Below, piece after piece: positions 33,283-41,213 of a stretch of 64,000 nt of DNA. The translations under genes were made by a program, and so were the position numbers. The stretch is from contig NZ_JBFNXK010000004.1 in the NCBI RefSeq assembly GCF_046054165.1, forward strand, positions 62,001-126,000, read 5' to 3'. The first letter of the stretch is position 1. Each line of letters begins with the position of its first letter. A model generated the notes under the pieces. It was not told the origin of the DNA. It was given only the letters and a program-made list of their open reading frames with translations, and searched no databases. This stretch comes from Celerinatantimonas sp046054165. Its GTDB lineage: Bacteria; Pseudomonadota; Gammaproteobacteria; Enterobacterales; Celerinatantimonadaceae.

Positions 33283-35085
33283 CTAAATTTCGGGGAATAA
33301 CACGGATGCACCACTTTCCGCCGAAGAGACCTGCTCCCGGAATCCCAGGAATAATCCGCGCCCCCAATCAGCCTGAGATTCATCCTCTAAAAGGATGGCA
33401 GGGGTTCGTCCCGAGAGACACTCCTGAACCTTGAGCACCCCAGCACGGGCATCCAGCACCAGATGATCACCCGATTGCAGATAAGCTAACATTCCCCCCA
33501 GTTTGGCTTCCGGGCAAACATGTAGCGCCGCAGGTACTTTACCTGAAGCGCCTGACAACCGACCATCCGTAACCAATGCCACCTGAAATCCCCGTTGCTG
33601 AATACTACTCAGCAATGGGATCAGCTTATGCAGCTCCGGCATTCCATTCGCGGCGGGACCACTAAAGCGCACGACCACCACCACATCTTTAAACAGCGCC
33701 CCGGAAAAATAAGCCGCTTCAACGGCTTGCTGAGAATCAAATACCATGGCTGGGGCTTCAATACGCCAATGTTCCGGCGCAACCGCACTCACCTTCATCA
33801 CAGCTCGGCCTAGATTTCCCGACAAAACTTTCAATCCCCCAAAATCTAGAAATGCATGTGCGCGAGGGGCAATCACCTCCGGGTTTGTGGAATCCGTAAC
33901 GGGTTGCCAAGACAGCTGCTGGTCGGCCCAGTGCGGAAAGGTTAATTGCGCCTCAAATCCACCAACACATGAGCGAGTATCGGTATGCACTAACTCCCGT
34001 TCCGCCAATAACTTCAATAATAAAGGTGTGCCACCAGCCTGATGAAAAGCATTAATATCTTCAGGGCCATTGGGATAGATCCGACTCAGCAACGGCACAA
34101 CATCGGACAATTGTGAAAAATCATCCCAAGTGACAATCAGTCCTGCCGCCCGCGCAATCGCAATCAAATGAATCGTGTGATTCGTACTACCTCCGGAAGC
34201 CAGCAGCGCGACGATCCCATTCACTATATTTTTTTCGCTGACCAACGCGTGCAACGGCAAATAATTCGTCGCGCCCATCACCTGCGAGACAATAAGTTCA
34301 CTGGCATAATCCGTAAGCGCTCGCCGCAACGGTGAGAGTGGATGTACAAAGGCCGACCCCGGAAGCATCAGCCCCATCGCTTCAAAAACTAACTGATTAG
34401 AATTAGCCGTCCCATAAAAAGTGCAAGTTCCACAACTATGATAGGAACGACACTCCACCGCCTGCAGTGCTGTTTTATCGACTCGATGTTCTGCATATTG
34501 CTGACGAACTTTAACTTTTTCTCGATTGGAAATACCAGATGACATCGGCCCAGAAGGGATAAAAAGAGCCGGAAGATGCCCGAAAGCCAAAGCCCCGATC
34601 AACTGACCCGGGGCAATTTTGTCGCAGACGCCCAGCAGTAACATGCCATCAAATGCATTGTGACTCATGGCCACCGCAGTGGCCTGAGCAATAACATCCC
34701 GAGAAAATAACGATAGTTCCATCCCAGGCTGTCCCTGAGTGATCCCATCACACATGGCCGGAACGCCTCCGGCGACTTGCCCACTCTGTCCAAGTTGAGC
34801 TAACCGCTGCTTGATTTGATCCGGATAATCTCGATACGGTTCATGAGCACTTAGCATGTCATTATAGGCCGTAATAATCGCCATATTTAGGCCACCGGGT
34901 TCCAATAACACCGCCTGTTGCCGCGTAGATCCCGCAGCGGCAACATGAGCTAAATTACCACATGACAACCGGGTTCGAGGTTTCCCAGCAGCATGTTGTC
35001 GCGCCATACATGCCAAATAAGCATCCCGCGTTCTTTCACTACGCTGCTTAATCCGCTGCGTCACTGCTTTAACAACTGGATGCAT
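33283..35085 (-). CDS. edd: Phosphogluconate dehydratase
   Basis: Edd dehydrates 6-phosphogluconate to 2-keto-3-deoxy-6-phosphogluconate in the Entner-Doudoroff pathway. The 600 residues match E. coli Edd (603): RLSCGNLAH, AIITAYNDMLSAHEPY, GGVPAMCDGITQGQPGMELSL, LLGVCDKI and GTCTFYGTANSNQ (iron-sulphur cysteines), and VTDGRLSGASGKVPAALHV. It begins directly after the kguD stop (TAGATG) with GGGAGG inside kguD, so it is cotranscribed with the kgu genes. This takes 6-phosphogluconate made by KguD straight into the pathway. No eda aldolase gene is next to it. Confidence 0.96.
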   Translation of the reverse strand: MHPVVKAVTQRIKQRSERTRDAYLACMARQHAAGKPRTRLSCGNLAHVAAAGSTRQQAVLLEPGGLNMAIITAYNDMLSAHEPYRDYPDQIKQRLAQLGQSGQVAGGVPAMCDGITQGQPGMELSLFSRDVIAQATAVAMSHNAFDGMLLLGVCDKIAPGQLIGALAFGHLPALFIPSGPMSSGISNREKVKVRQQYAEHRVDKTALQAVECRSYHSCGTCTFYGTANSNQLVFEAMGLMLPGSAFVHPLSPLRRALTDYASELIVSQVMGATNYLPLHALVSEKNIVNGIVALLASGGSTNHTIHLIAIARAAGLIVTWDDFSQLSDVVPLLSRIYPNGPEDINAFHQAGGTPLLLKLLAERELVHTDTRSCVGGFEAQLTFPHWADQQLSWQPVTDSTNPEVIAPRAHAFLDFGGLKVLSGNLGRAVMKVSAVAPEHWRIEAPAMVFDSQQAVEAAYFSGALFKDVVVVVRFSGPAANGMPELHKLIPLLSSIQQRGFQVALVTDGRLSGASGKVPAALHVCPEAKLGGMLAYLQSGDHLVLDARAGVLKVQECLSGRTPAILLEDESQADWGRGLFLGFREQVSSAESGASVLFPEI

Positions 35086-36075
35086 CTATGCCTCCCGAAC
35101 CTGATCACGAGCCTGTGGATTCACACAATTTTTCTGAACGTCACCTTGCAGTGCCGCAATCAGATTATCAACGGCCATTTCAACCATCGCTCGACGCGTT
35201 TCGTGAGTTGCGGAACCAATATGAGGTAACGCCACTACATTGGGGAAAGTCAGCAGTTCAGAATCGGCCGAGAGAGGTTCCCGTTCAAACACATCTAAGC
35301 CGGCCCCCCGGATTACACCTTGTTTTAAAGCTTGAATAAGTGCCGCTTCATCCACAATTTTTCCCCGAGAACCATTGATCAAAAAAGCCCCCGGTTTCAT
35401 TTTCTGAAGCTTATTCCAATCCATGAATTTTTCAGTTTCCGGCAAGAGCGGTAATACAATGCAAACAAAATCAGAACGCTGCAGCAATGTATCAATGTCA
35501 CAACGGAGCGCTTGATAACGTTGCTCTGCTTCCACATTTGCCACATCATTATAATAGAGGACTTCCATCCCGAATCCGGCATAGGCTCTACGAGCCAAAG
35601 CGGAACCTATCCTCCCCATTCCCAAAATACCAATGGTCTTACCATTTACATTCACTCCGTAACTTTCTTCACCGATACTCTGAGTCCAGTGCCCAGATCG
35701 AACCAGATCAGACATTTCAATCACCCGTCGGGCCGAATTCAGGATCAGGGTAAAAATAGTATCGGCTGTCGTTTCAGTCAGCACGCCAGGAGTGTGCATC
35801 AGATAAATACCCCGTCGGGTCATCTCTGGGACATCAAACTGATCGACTCCGACCGAAATCGTTGAAGCTACTTTTAAACGAGTTGCCTGCTTCAAGTACT
35901 CGACGGGAATGGGGCTACTCGCCCCCAGCAAACCATCGGCAGTCGCTAATGCCTTTAAAAAGTCGGCTCGATTATGCTCATGAATTCCGTCAAAAAAGGT
36001 CACTTGAAACTGCGCTTGCAGTTTTTCTAACTGATCTTGCGGTATTTTCTTATAGACAACAATCGCTGGTTTCAT
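35086..36075 (-). CDS. kguD: 2-keto-6-phosphogluconate reductase (KguD/GhrB family)
   Basis: In the kgu pathway this NAD(P)H enzyme reduces 2-keto-6-phosphogluconate to 6-phosphogluconate. The 329 residues belong to the D-2-hydroxyacid dehydrogenases: GILGMGRIGSALARRA (Rossmann loop), NGSRGKIVDEAALIQAL, the active-site Arg, Glu and His in the SRG, FEREPL and LPHIGSATHETR segments. It is close to E. coli GhrB, which also reduces 2-ketogluconate. Start: ATG at 36075 with AGGAG eight bases upstream; a GTG one codon earlier directly follows the kguT stop. Its place in the kguEKTD order sets the name. Confidence 0.88.
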   Translation of the reverse strand: MKPAIVVYKKIPQDQLEKLQAQFQVTFFDGIHEHNRADFLKALATADGLLGASSPIPVEYLKQATRLKVASTISVGVDQFDVPEMTRRGIYLMHTPGVLTETTADTIFTLILNSARRVIEMSDLVRSGHWTQSIGEESYGVNVNGKTIGILGMGRIGSALARRAYAGFGMEVLYYNDVANVEAEQRYQALRCDIDTLLQRSDFVCIVLPLLPETEKFMDWNKLQKMKPGAFLINGSRGKIVDEAALIQALKQGVIRGAGLDVFEREPLSADSELLTFPNVVALPHIGSATHETRRAMVEMAVDNLIAALQGDVQKNCVNPQARDQVREA

Positions 36076-36078
36076 CAC

Positions 36079-37371
36079 TTAAACTCCTGTCTGAGCTCTC
36101 TGAGCCAGCGGTTGATCGTGCACGCCCTGCTCAGATGGTTTAACAATTAAGGTGAAAATCACAGAAACGAATAAAGCCGCTCCCATGAACATATACGAAG
36201 CCCCCGGCCCTCCTGTTGCACCATTCAGATAACCGACCACCCAGGAGCCAATAAATGATCCCAAAGCACCCATGCTATTGATCAATGCCATCGCCCCACC
36301 GGAAACATTTTTCGGGAGCATTTCTGGAATAATGGCGAAGAAAGGTCCGTAAGGCGCATACATGGTCGCCCCAGCAATCACAAGCAGTGCATAAGAGAAC
36401 CAGAAGTGAGTTCCTCCCAAAAGGTACGAACTGAGGAAACAGATAGCGCCAATCAACAGCATCGGCCAAACAAACAATTTACGGTTCTGTAATCGATCCG
36501 AAGCCCAAGAGCTCACCAACATCAGGAGAGTAGCGGCCAAATAAGGCACAGCCGATAACCAACCGGTTTCAACCATTCCCATGTGAGATGCATTTTTAAT
36601 GATCGATGGGAGCCACAGCACAAACCCGTACACGCCGATACTCCAGCAAAAATACTGAATACACAGTAAGATCACGTTTTTAGATTTAAACGCTTCCCGA
36701 TAATTTTTAACCGGTTTGATCTCTTTTTGTTCATCAGCCAAAACTTTTGCGATCACGGCTTTTTCATCACGATTTAACCAGCGGACATCATTCGCTTTAT
36801 CTCGAGCGGTTTTCCACCAGATAAAGGCCCAAATCACCCCCGGAACCCCTTCAAAAATAAACATTTCTCGCCAACCGAACGATTGGATCAGGTAACCGGA
36901 AACGACCGACATCCACAACACTGTCACGGGATTTCCCAGAATCAGGAACGTATTGGCCCGAGAACGTTCTTTTTTAGTAAACCAATTACTGATGTATATG
37001 AGCATGGCCGGCATCACAGCCGCTTCAACCACCCCCAAACAGAATCGAATCACAATCAACATCGGTAAATTACTGACTAACCCCGTCAGCGTGGCACAAA
37101 TCCCCCAGAGTAAAACGCAGATAAAAATCAATTTCCGCACACTGCGTTTTTCGGCATAAATGGCCCCGGGAATTTGAAAGAAAAAATACCCCAGGAAAAA
37201 CAGAGAACCGAGCAAAGACGACATTCCGGGAGTAATTTGAAGATCGTGATTAATGCCTGCGGCTGAGGCAAAACTGTAATTGGCACGATCTAAATAAGCT
37301 AAGCTATAGGTGATAAAAACGAGTGGCATAATATGCCACCAGCGTGATACCGCAGGTATATTGACTTTCAT
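36079..37371 (-). CDS. kguT: MFS transporter, likely 2-ketogluconate uptake (KguT)
   Basis: This is a 430-residue, 12-span major facilitator protein of the anion:cation symporter family. The N-terminal half has YSLAYLDRANYSFASAAG, GYFFFQIPGAIYAEKRSVRK and RFCLGVVEAAVMPAMLIYISNWFTKKERSRAN, all typical of ACS sugar-acid carriers. A cytoplasmic loop divides the two halves near residue 210. It lies between kguK and kguD, the order of the Pseudomonas kguEKTD operon. The family is secure; the substrate is inferred from neighbours. Its ribosome site sits in a small hairpin. Confidence 0.87.
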   Translation of the reverse strand: MKVNIPAVSRWWHIMPLVFITYSLAYLDRANYSFASAAGINHDLQITPGMSSLLGSLFFLGYFFFQIPGAIYAEKRSVRKLIFICVLLWGICATLTGLVSNLPMLIVIRFCLGVVEAAVMPAMLIYISNWFTKKERSRANTFLILGNPVTVLWMSVVSGYLIQSFGWREMFIFEGVPGVIWAFIWWKTARDKANDVRWLNRDEKAVIAKVLADEQKEIKPVKNYREAFKSKNVILLCIQYFCWSIGVYGFVLWLPSIIKNASHMGMVETGWLSAVPYLAATLLMLVSSWASDRLQNRKLFVWPMLLIGAICFLSSYLLGGTHFWFSYALLVIAGATMYAPYGPFFAIIPEMLPKNVSGGAMALINSMGALGSFIGSWVVGYLNGATGGPGASYMFMGAALFVSVIFTLIVKPSEQGVHDQPLAQRAQTGV

Positions 37372-37386
37372 AATGACCTCGTCATT
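37372..37386 (-). promoter_or_regulatory. Mini-hairpin holding the kguT ribosome binding site
   Basis: On the minus strand AATGAC-GAG-GTCATT is directly followed by the kguT ATG. The GAGG ribosome site is in the loop and adjacent stem base, so the fold could limit kguT translation relative to the enzymes. Six base pairs with a triloop is only moderately stable. Confidence 0.4.
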
Positions 37387-37423
37387 GTATTTAGGTTGGG
37401 TACTGCGTTCATATTGTTATAAG

Positions 37424-38410
37424 TTATAGAGTCAGGGCCGACGCCATCTCCTGATTCAATTCTTCGCGCGTGGGTAATCCTTCGCTATCGCCGATAAAAC
37501 GAATCGCCCGGGCTCCGATATAATTTCCCCGTTCAGCCGCTTCTCGAACGCTTAATCCTTCAAGCAGCGCACTGATAACGCCCACAGCAAAACCATCCCC
37601 TGCGCCTACCGTATCCACAACGTGGTCCACAACACACGCACTGACCACGCCCTGATCGCCCTGAATCGTTTGGTAATAAGCACCTTTGGCCCCGGTTTTG
37701 ACGATGACAATCTGGACACCTTGGGTTAAATAAAAATTCGCGATTTGCTCAGGAGATTGGTATCCGGTCAATCGTTCCCCTTCGCTAATGCCGGGGAGGA
37801 CAATGTCAGATAAGCAAGCGAGTTGATTGAGTTTTTCCACCATAACCGCTTCAGATGGCCACAAAGACGGTCTGAGATTCGGGTCAAATGAAATCGACTT
37901 ACCCGCTTGACGCATCCAACGCGCAGCATATTCACAGAGGGCAAAAGATGACTCAGAAAGCGCAGCGGCAACACCGGTCAAGTGCAGGTGTCGAGCCCGA
38001 GTAAAATAGGCTTGATTAAAATCTGCAATGGATAAGCGACTGGCGGCCGATCCTTTACGAAAATACTCCACAATGGGATCGGTCCCATTTTGAGTTTTAG
38101 ATTTAAGCTGAAATCCAGTGGGATAATGGCGATCGATAACCACGGCCTCATGATTAATCTGTGCTTTAGCTAAAGTTTGCTGAATAAACTGGCCTAAAGA
38201 ATCATCGCCCAAACGACTCATCCAGCCACTTTGAAGACCCAACCGAGCCAGCCCAACGGCCACATTCAGCTCCGCCCCCGCAGCTTTTTTCACAAACTGC
38301 TCAACGGTCGCTAATTCTCCGGGAGTACATGCAATGAACATGGCCATCGCTTCACCGAAAGTCACGACATCAAGCCCATCATTTTCAAGTGATAAATCAT
38401 TCATATTCAT
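37424..38410 (-). CDS. kguK: 2-ketogluconate kinase (PfkB family)
   Basis: KguK phosphorylates 2-ketogluconate with ATP to 2-keto-6-phosphogluconate. The 328 residues are a PfkB sugar kinase: VVTFGEAMAMFI, GAELNVAVGLARLG (substrate loop), SFDPNLRPSLWP and the catalytic DTVGAGDGFAVGVISALLEG. It most resembles KDG kinases and 2-ketogluconate kinases, which are hard to tell apart. kguE ends four bases upstream, and AGAGGCG serves as ribosome site. Being second in kguEKTD favours the 2-ketogluconate role; KDG from pectin is an alternative substrate worth keeping in mind. Confidence 0.85.
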   Translation of the reverse strand: MNMNDLSLENDGLDVVTFGEAMAMFIACTPGELATVEQFVKKAAGAELNVAVGLARLGLQSGWMSRLGDDSLGQFIQQTLAKAQINHEAVVIDRHYPTGFQLKSKTQNGTDPIVEYFRKGSAASRLSIADFNQAYFTRARHLHLTGVAAALSESSFALCEYAARWMRQAGKSISFDPNLRPSLWPSEAVMVEKLNQLACLSDIVLPGISEGERLTGYQSPEQIANFYLTQGVQIVIVKTGAKGAYYQTIQGDQGVVSACVVDHVVDTVGAGDGFAVGVISALLEGLSVREAAERGNYIGARAIRFIGDSEGLPTREELNQEMASALTL

Positions 38411-38414
38411 TGGA

Positions 38415-39161
38415 TTACGCCTCTTTTAATAACTGTACATAGTGCCGGGTAACCCCGACCAAATCAGTCCCGGTCAGGGGAAACTCAATACCTAACGGCG
38501 CACTCGTCGGCAGCTGCTCCAATAGCATTTTCCAATCTGGTCCAGCATCATCCAGCGCAATGGCCATCACTAGGCCATCTGTTACACGACTAGCTTTCAC
38601 ATGAATATAATCAACAAAACACCCCAGTTGAGTGGCGGCCTTTGGTGCATCTTCATCCAACCAGTGCCAATTCGCCATATCGAAGGTCATCTTCAAAGGC
38701 ACACCGAACTGGGTCACTCGGGTGAAAAACTGGACTAACGGAGCCAATATGCCCCCCTCAACGGTTTGATCATTTTCGACCAATAACTGCAGCGGAATCC
38801 CCTGCAACAAAGAGCCCAAAGCCACTAGATCACTGTCATTACGATATCCACCCAATGGCAATTTTAAAAAGACCGCCCCCAGCATGACCGCTTCATCCAG
38901 CCGTTGTCGAAGAGCCGTTTCATTCAGCCTTCCCCGCTCATCAAATAAAGGTGATGGCGAAGAATACACACTGATTAACTTCGCATTACGGATTAAAACC
39001 GCTAACGTTTTAAGTTCCGATGCATCCACTAGCAGTTCTTGGCGAATTTCAATGCCATCGGCTCCGCTTTCCTGCACTATTTTTACCAGCTCGGCCTGTC
39101 CACCAAGGCGCTGAATAAACTGCGCACCATAGGCAGAAGCCACTACAATCACTGTTCTCAT
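38415..39161 (-). CDS. kguE: KguE-like sugar phosphate isomerase/epimerase
   Basis: KguE is the first gene of the Pseudomonas 2-ketogluconate operon; it is a TIM-barrel protein of the xylose isomerase-like family with an unsettled reaction. This 248-residue protein shows the family pattern: ESGADGIEIRQELLV, LISVYSSPSPLF, LQLLVENDQT (metal Glu), MTFDMANWHW (metal Asp) and YIHVKAS (His). The end PLGIEFPLTG carries the last conserved Glu. It leads the operon, behind a 507-base upstream region with a LacI-type palindrome. Family secure, reaction unknown. Confidence 0.85.
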   Translation of the reverse strand: MRTVIVVASAYGAQFIQRLGGQAELVKIVQESGADGIEIRQELLVDASELKTLAVLIRNAKLISVYSSPSPLFDERGRLNETALRQRLDEAVMLGAVFLKLPLGGYRNDSDLVALGSLLQGIPLQLLVENDQTVEGGILAPLVQFFTRVTQFGVPLKMTFDMANWHWLDEDAPKAATQLGCFVDYIHVKASRVTDGLVMAIALDDAGPDWKMLLEQLPTSAPLGIEFPLTGTDLVGVTRHYVQLLKEA

Positions 39162-39668
39162 AGGTTGTATTCCCGTTTACTACAACTGCAAATAACCTGC
39201 GTTGTATTCATGAATGCGCACATTATGGGAACGGTCCCAAACAAGATCCAGAGCACAACTTCAGTCATGCGATCCAGATCACGGCATCGATTTATAAACT
39301 CGACATAAATTTGACCCCTCTCGCAAAATAGCCTTTTAAAAAAAGGGGGAATTATCGAAGTGACTTTGACCGTGCTTGAATAACATTTCAGAAATGAAGA
39401 GAGAGAACGCCGTCCAGATCCAGACACACGTTGATGGAGCCGAAGTTTCTTCTTAACAAAAGGAACACACGGCTATAAGACTGCTGTTTTATTAAACGAA
39501 ACCCCGCCTATTTTGCTGTAATTCCTGTATCATCAGCTCCTCATTCTAAAAATCACCGGCAAAAATGTTTCCCAAAACGATTTTCCGGATCTATAAGCCT
39601 GAAAAAGGCATCACGATTTAATTTAACCAAGCATCACATTGTGAGCAGAGAAGAGATTTAAAAGCATC
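39162..39668. promoter_or_regulatory. Divergent promoter region of kguE and the MHS transporter
   Basis: This 507-base gap lies between kguE (leftward) and the transporter (rightward). It holds the palindrome at 39226-39239. An open frame running through 39158-39427 is not supported as a gene. Confidence 0.5.
39226..39239. promoter_or_regulatory. Candidate PtxS operator before kguE
   Basis: TGGGAACGGTCCCA is a near-perfect palindrome with a central CG, the form used by LacI-family proteins. It lies 65 bases upstream of kguE. The Pseudomonas PtxS site (TGAAACCGGTTTCA) has the same length and symmetry but different arms. Confidence 0.6.
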
Positions 39669-40952
39669 ATGTTGGCACAAGAACAATCGGTTAGTTTCTC
39701 GCTTCGGGATTACAAAATCATTGCCCTCTCGATTCTGGGAGGCGCATTGGAAGTTTATGACTTTATTATTTTCGTGTTTTTATCGGTCACTATTGCCGAT
39801 GTTTTTTTCCCGGCATCGATTCCGGAATGGTTGCGACTTTTAGAAAGTATGGCGATCTTTTCAGTCGGTTATCTGGCGCGCCCATTGGGTGGGATCGTCA
39901 TCGCACACTTTTCCGATAAGATTGGCCGCAAACATATGTTTAACTTCACCGTATTGTTTATGGCGATGCCCTGCCTGCTGATCGGTTTTTTACCCGGCTA
40001 TGCGCAAATCGGCTTATGGGCTCCCCTATTATTATTATTGGCTCGGCTGATCCAAGGGGCTGCTTTAGGCGGGGAAGTCCCCAATGCCTGGGTCTTTGTG
40101 GCTGAACATGCGCCTCGCCAGCATCGCGGCTATGCATTAGGTCTATTGCAAGCCGGTTTAACGCTAGGCTATATGCTGGCCGCCTTAACAACGACCTTGA
40201 TTACCAGCCGTTATACTCAGGATGAAATCACGTTGTGGGCTTGGCGGATCCCGTTCATCGTCGGTGGGATTTTTGGTTTTATCTCGGTTTGGTTGCGGCG
40301 CTGGCTCAATGAAACCCCCATTTTTTTGCGACTAAAACAAAATAAACAACTTGCAACCCGACTCCCGTTATCTGAAATTTTACGCCACCACCGCAGCGCT
40401 GCGATCCCAACAGCCTTGCTAACCGCCATGATCGCCTCAGCTGTGATTATGGCAATCGTCGTCACACCGATTGCGCTCCAAAAATTTTATGGTATGAATG
40501 CTAGCGATACTTTTGAGATCAGCTGTATTGCTATTTTATGTCTGAATATCGGTTGTGTGATTGCCGGGAAAATATCCGATTATCTGGGCGCATGGCGTAC
40601 GATTGCGTTATACAGTGTGCTGCTGGCGATAGGGACGACTATTTTAACTCTGGCACTCGATGCCTCGCCCCGAGTATTAATCATCAGTTATATTATAGCT
40701 GGATTATTAAGTGGGATTATTAGTGCAGTTCCCGCCGTGGTTGTTCAGCTATTCCCTGCGCGAGTCAAAGTAACAGGCATCTCACTCATTTATAATATCT
40801 CTTATTCCATCTGTTCCAGCGTAATGCCATTGGCCCTGTTAGCCCTGTTGCATTACCACCGCTGGGGAATGGCCTTGTTTTCTTGGGGAGTCATGCTCGT
40901 CGGTCTGCTAACAGTTTATATGTTCCGGAAAACACCGCTTTATACGGATTAA
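39669..40952 (+). CDS. MHS-family MFS transporter
   Basis: This is a 427-residue, 12-span proton symporter of the metabolite:H+ symporter group (ProP, citrate and alpha-ketoglutarate carriers). Hallmarks are LGGALEVYDFIIFVFLS near the start, GYLARPLGGIVIAHFSDKIGRKHMF (the conserved loop 2-3 motif), RLIQGAALGGEVPNAWVFVAEHAP and AWRIPFIVGGIFGFISVWLRRWLNETPIF. The substrate cannot be told; organic acids or betaine-type compounds are the usual ligands. It is divergent from kguE. A GC hairpin follows the stop. Confidence 0.9.
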   Translation: MLAQEQSVSFSLRDYKIIALSILGGALEVYDFIIFVFLSVTIADVFFPASIPEWLRLLESMAIFSVGYLARPLGGIVIAHFSDKIGRKHMFNFTVLFMAMPCLLIGFLPGYAQIGLWAPLLLLLARLIQGAALGGEVPNAWVFVAEHAPRQHRGYALGLLQAGLTLGYMLAALTTTLITSRYTQDEITLWAWRIPFIVGGIFGFISVWLRRWLNETPIFLRLKQNKQLATRLPLSEILRHHRSAAIPTALLTAMIASAVIMAIVVTPIALQKFYGMNASDTFEISCIAILCLNIGCVIAGKISDYLGAWRTIALYSVLLAIGTTILTLALDASPRVLIISYIIAGLLSGIISAVPAVVVQLFPARVKVTGISLIYNISYSICSSVMPLALLALLHYHRWGMALFSWGVMLVGLLTVYMFRKTPLYTD

Positions 40953-40961
40953 CATCATTAA

Positions 40962-40990
40962 GGCAGCCCGGTGCCATCCGCCTGGCTGCC
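40962..40990 (+). terminator. GC hairpin after the MHS transporter
   Basis: GGCAGCC pairs with GGCTGCC (7 bp) around a 15-base loop that can itself pair (CGG/CCG). It starts nine bases after the stop codon. The following sequence GCAAAATTC has no T-tract. Confidence 0.55.
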
Positions 40991-41101
40991 GCAAAATTCA
41001 CAAAAATCTCATCAAAAACAAACTATCTCCAGCTACCCTTATCTCTATTCCGATAAACCCGTACAGCTACTCCATTTTAGGGAAATTTTGATTACACTAG
41101 G

Positions 41102-41134
41102 GTCTGTTGTTCCCTTTTCCTACAGACAGGGAAC
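41102..41134 (+). other. Two interlocked inverted repeats in the opgG leader
   Basis: GTCTGT (41102) can pair with ACAGAC (41122) and GTTCCCT (41109) with AGGGAAC (41128). The two stems are interlocked in order A-B-A'-B', with no bases between A' and B', so they are more likely alternatives than a stable pseudoknot. They lie about 80 bases upstream of opgG. Confidence 0.45.
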
Positions 41135-41213
41135 CGCAGTCTCTTAAACTCAACAAAGGTTCATATGTGGCGTAGACACACCCCGTCACGCATGATGTTC
41201 CAGGCAATAAAAG

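Noticed and set aside
41102..41134. True H-type pseudoknot or preQ1-like riboswitch before opgG
   Set aside because: The two 3' strands touch with no linking base, which is sterically poor for a pseudoknot, and no riboswitch consensus is present.
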